Shown here piece by piece: positions 33,505 through 33,569 of a stretch of 33,569 bases of DNA (positions are counted from its first letter, which is position 1; the number at the start of each line of letters is the position of its first letter). The position numbers were made by a program, and so were the translations under genes. The stretch lies in the NCBI GenBank assembly GCA_015065285.1, contig SVQP01000022.1, positions 1-33,569 on the forward strand, in the 5' to 3' direction. This DNA comes from Oscillospiraceae bacterium. GTDB taxonomy: Bacteria; Bacillota; Clostridia; Oscillospirales; CAG-272. Under the pieces are notes generated by a model. The model saw only the letters and a list, made by a program, of their open reading frames with translations, was not told the DNA's origin and made no database searches.

Positions 33505-33553
33505 CTTGCGAAAATGGCAAATATCTTGCGAAATAACCGCTAATCTTGCGAAA
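33505..33553. repeat. Three 20-bp-spaced CTTGCGAAA repeats
   Basis: CTTGCGAAA starts at 33505, 33525 and 33545, an exact 20-base period, beside the tRNA-like block. The layout resembles recombinase arm-type or excisionase sites. The array may continue past the window. Confidence 0.7.
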
Positions 33554-33569
33554 TGAACCAACATCCTTC

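Overview
The window looks like chromosome from a low-to-mid GC Gram-positive bacterium of class Clostridia, probably a gut-type Oscillospirales/Christensenellales relative. This is inferred from purine-rich AGGAG-type ribosome sites, textbook sigma-A promoters (TTGACA-17-TATAAT), lipoprotein glycosidases with Thr/Glu linkers, and very large surface proteins with GLUG and Cys-rich repeats. No rRNA or complete tRNA lets me name a species.

Layout. 1-3190: a short forward operon with a cyclase/hydrolase, a UPF0316 membrane protein and two paralogous membrane proteins. 3190-3350: a four-hairpin intergenic repeat. 3376-5958 (minus): a TetM/EF-G-like translation GTPase fused to a YacP-type NYN nuclease domain. 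6200-9360: an NCS2 uracil-type permease and a PatB/MalY C-S lyase, separated by a 25-bp inverted-repeat element. 9374-12200: a possibly frameshifted small peptide gene, a membrane-anchored alpha/beta hydrolase (minus) and an XRE regulator with a zinc ribbon. 12200-12800: AT-rich and almost gene-free. 12805-16545: a GNAT acetyltransferase (minus), then a tightly packed forward run of DUF2200, FlaR-like P-loop kinase and LCM-family methyltransferase, followed by a GH43 lipoprotein.

16600-30860 is the most interesting part. It holds a two-HTH regulator (excisionase-like N-terminus, LuxR-type C-terminus), a 714-aa secreted protein, a GHL10 lipoprotein (minus), a 105-aa Cys-containing protein and a 2707-aa repeat-rich surface protein. 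A palindrome GTTCGC-N4-GCGAAC occurs five times here: once just downstream of the regulator's own promoter, and as a pair upstream of each of the two surface-protein transcription units. The two units also share a look-alike promoter block. I infer a local, self-regulated surface-protein regulon.

30870-33569 is an accessory scrapyard: a truncated type I specificity subunit, the C-terminal end of a vWA protein, the N-terminal end of an ADP-ribosylglycohydrolase, a small sigma-region-4-like protein and a small mobile-element-type protein (minus). Beyond them are two different arrays of three 20-bp-period repeats and a tRNA-like 3' fragment that looks like an attachment site. This is consistent with the edge or remains of an integrated element.
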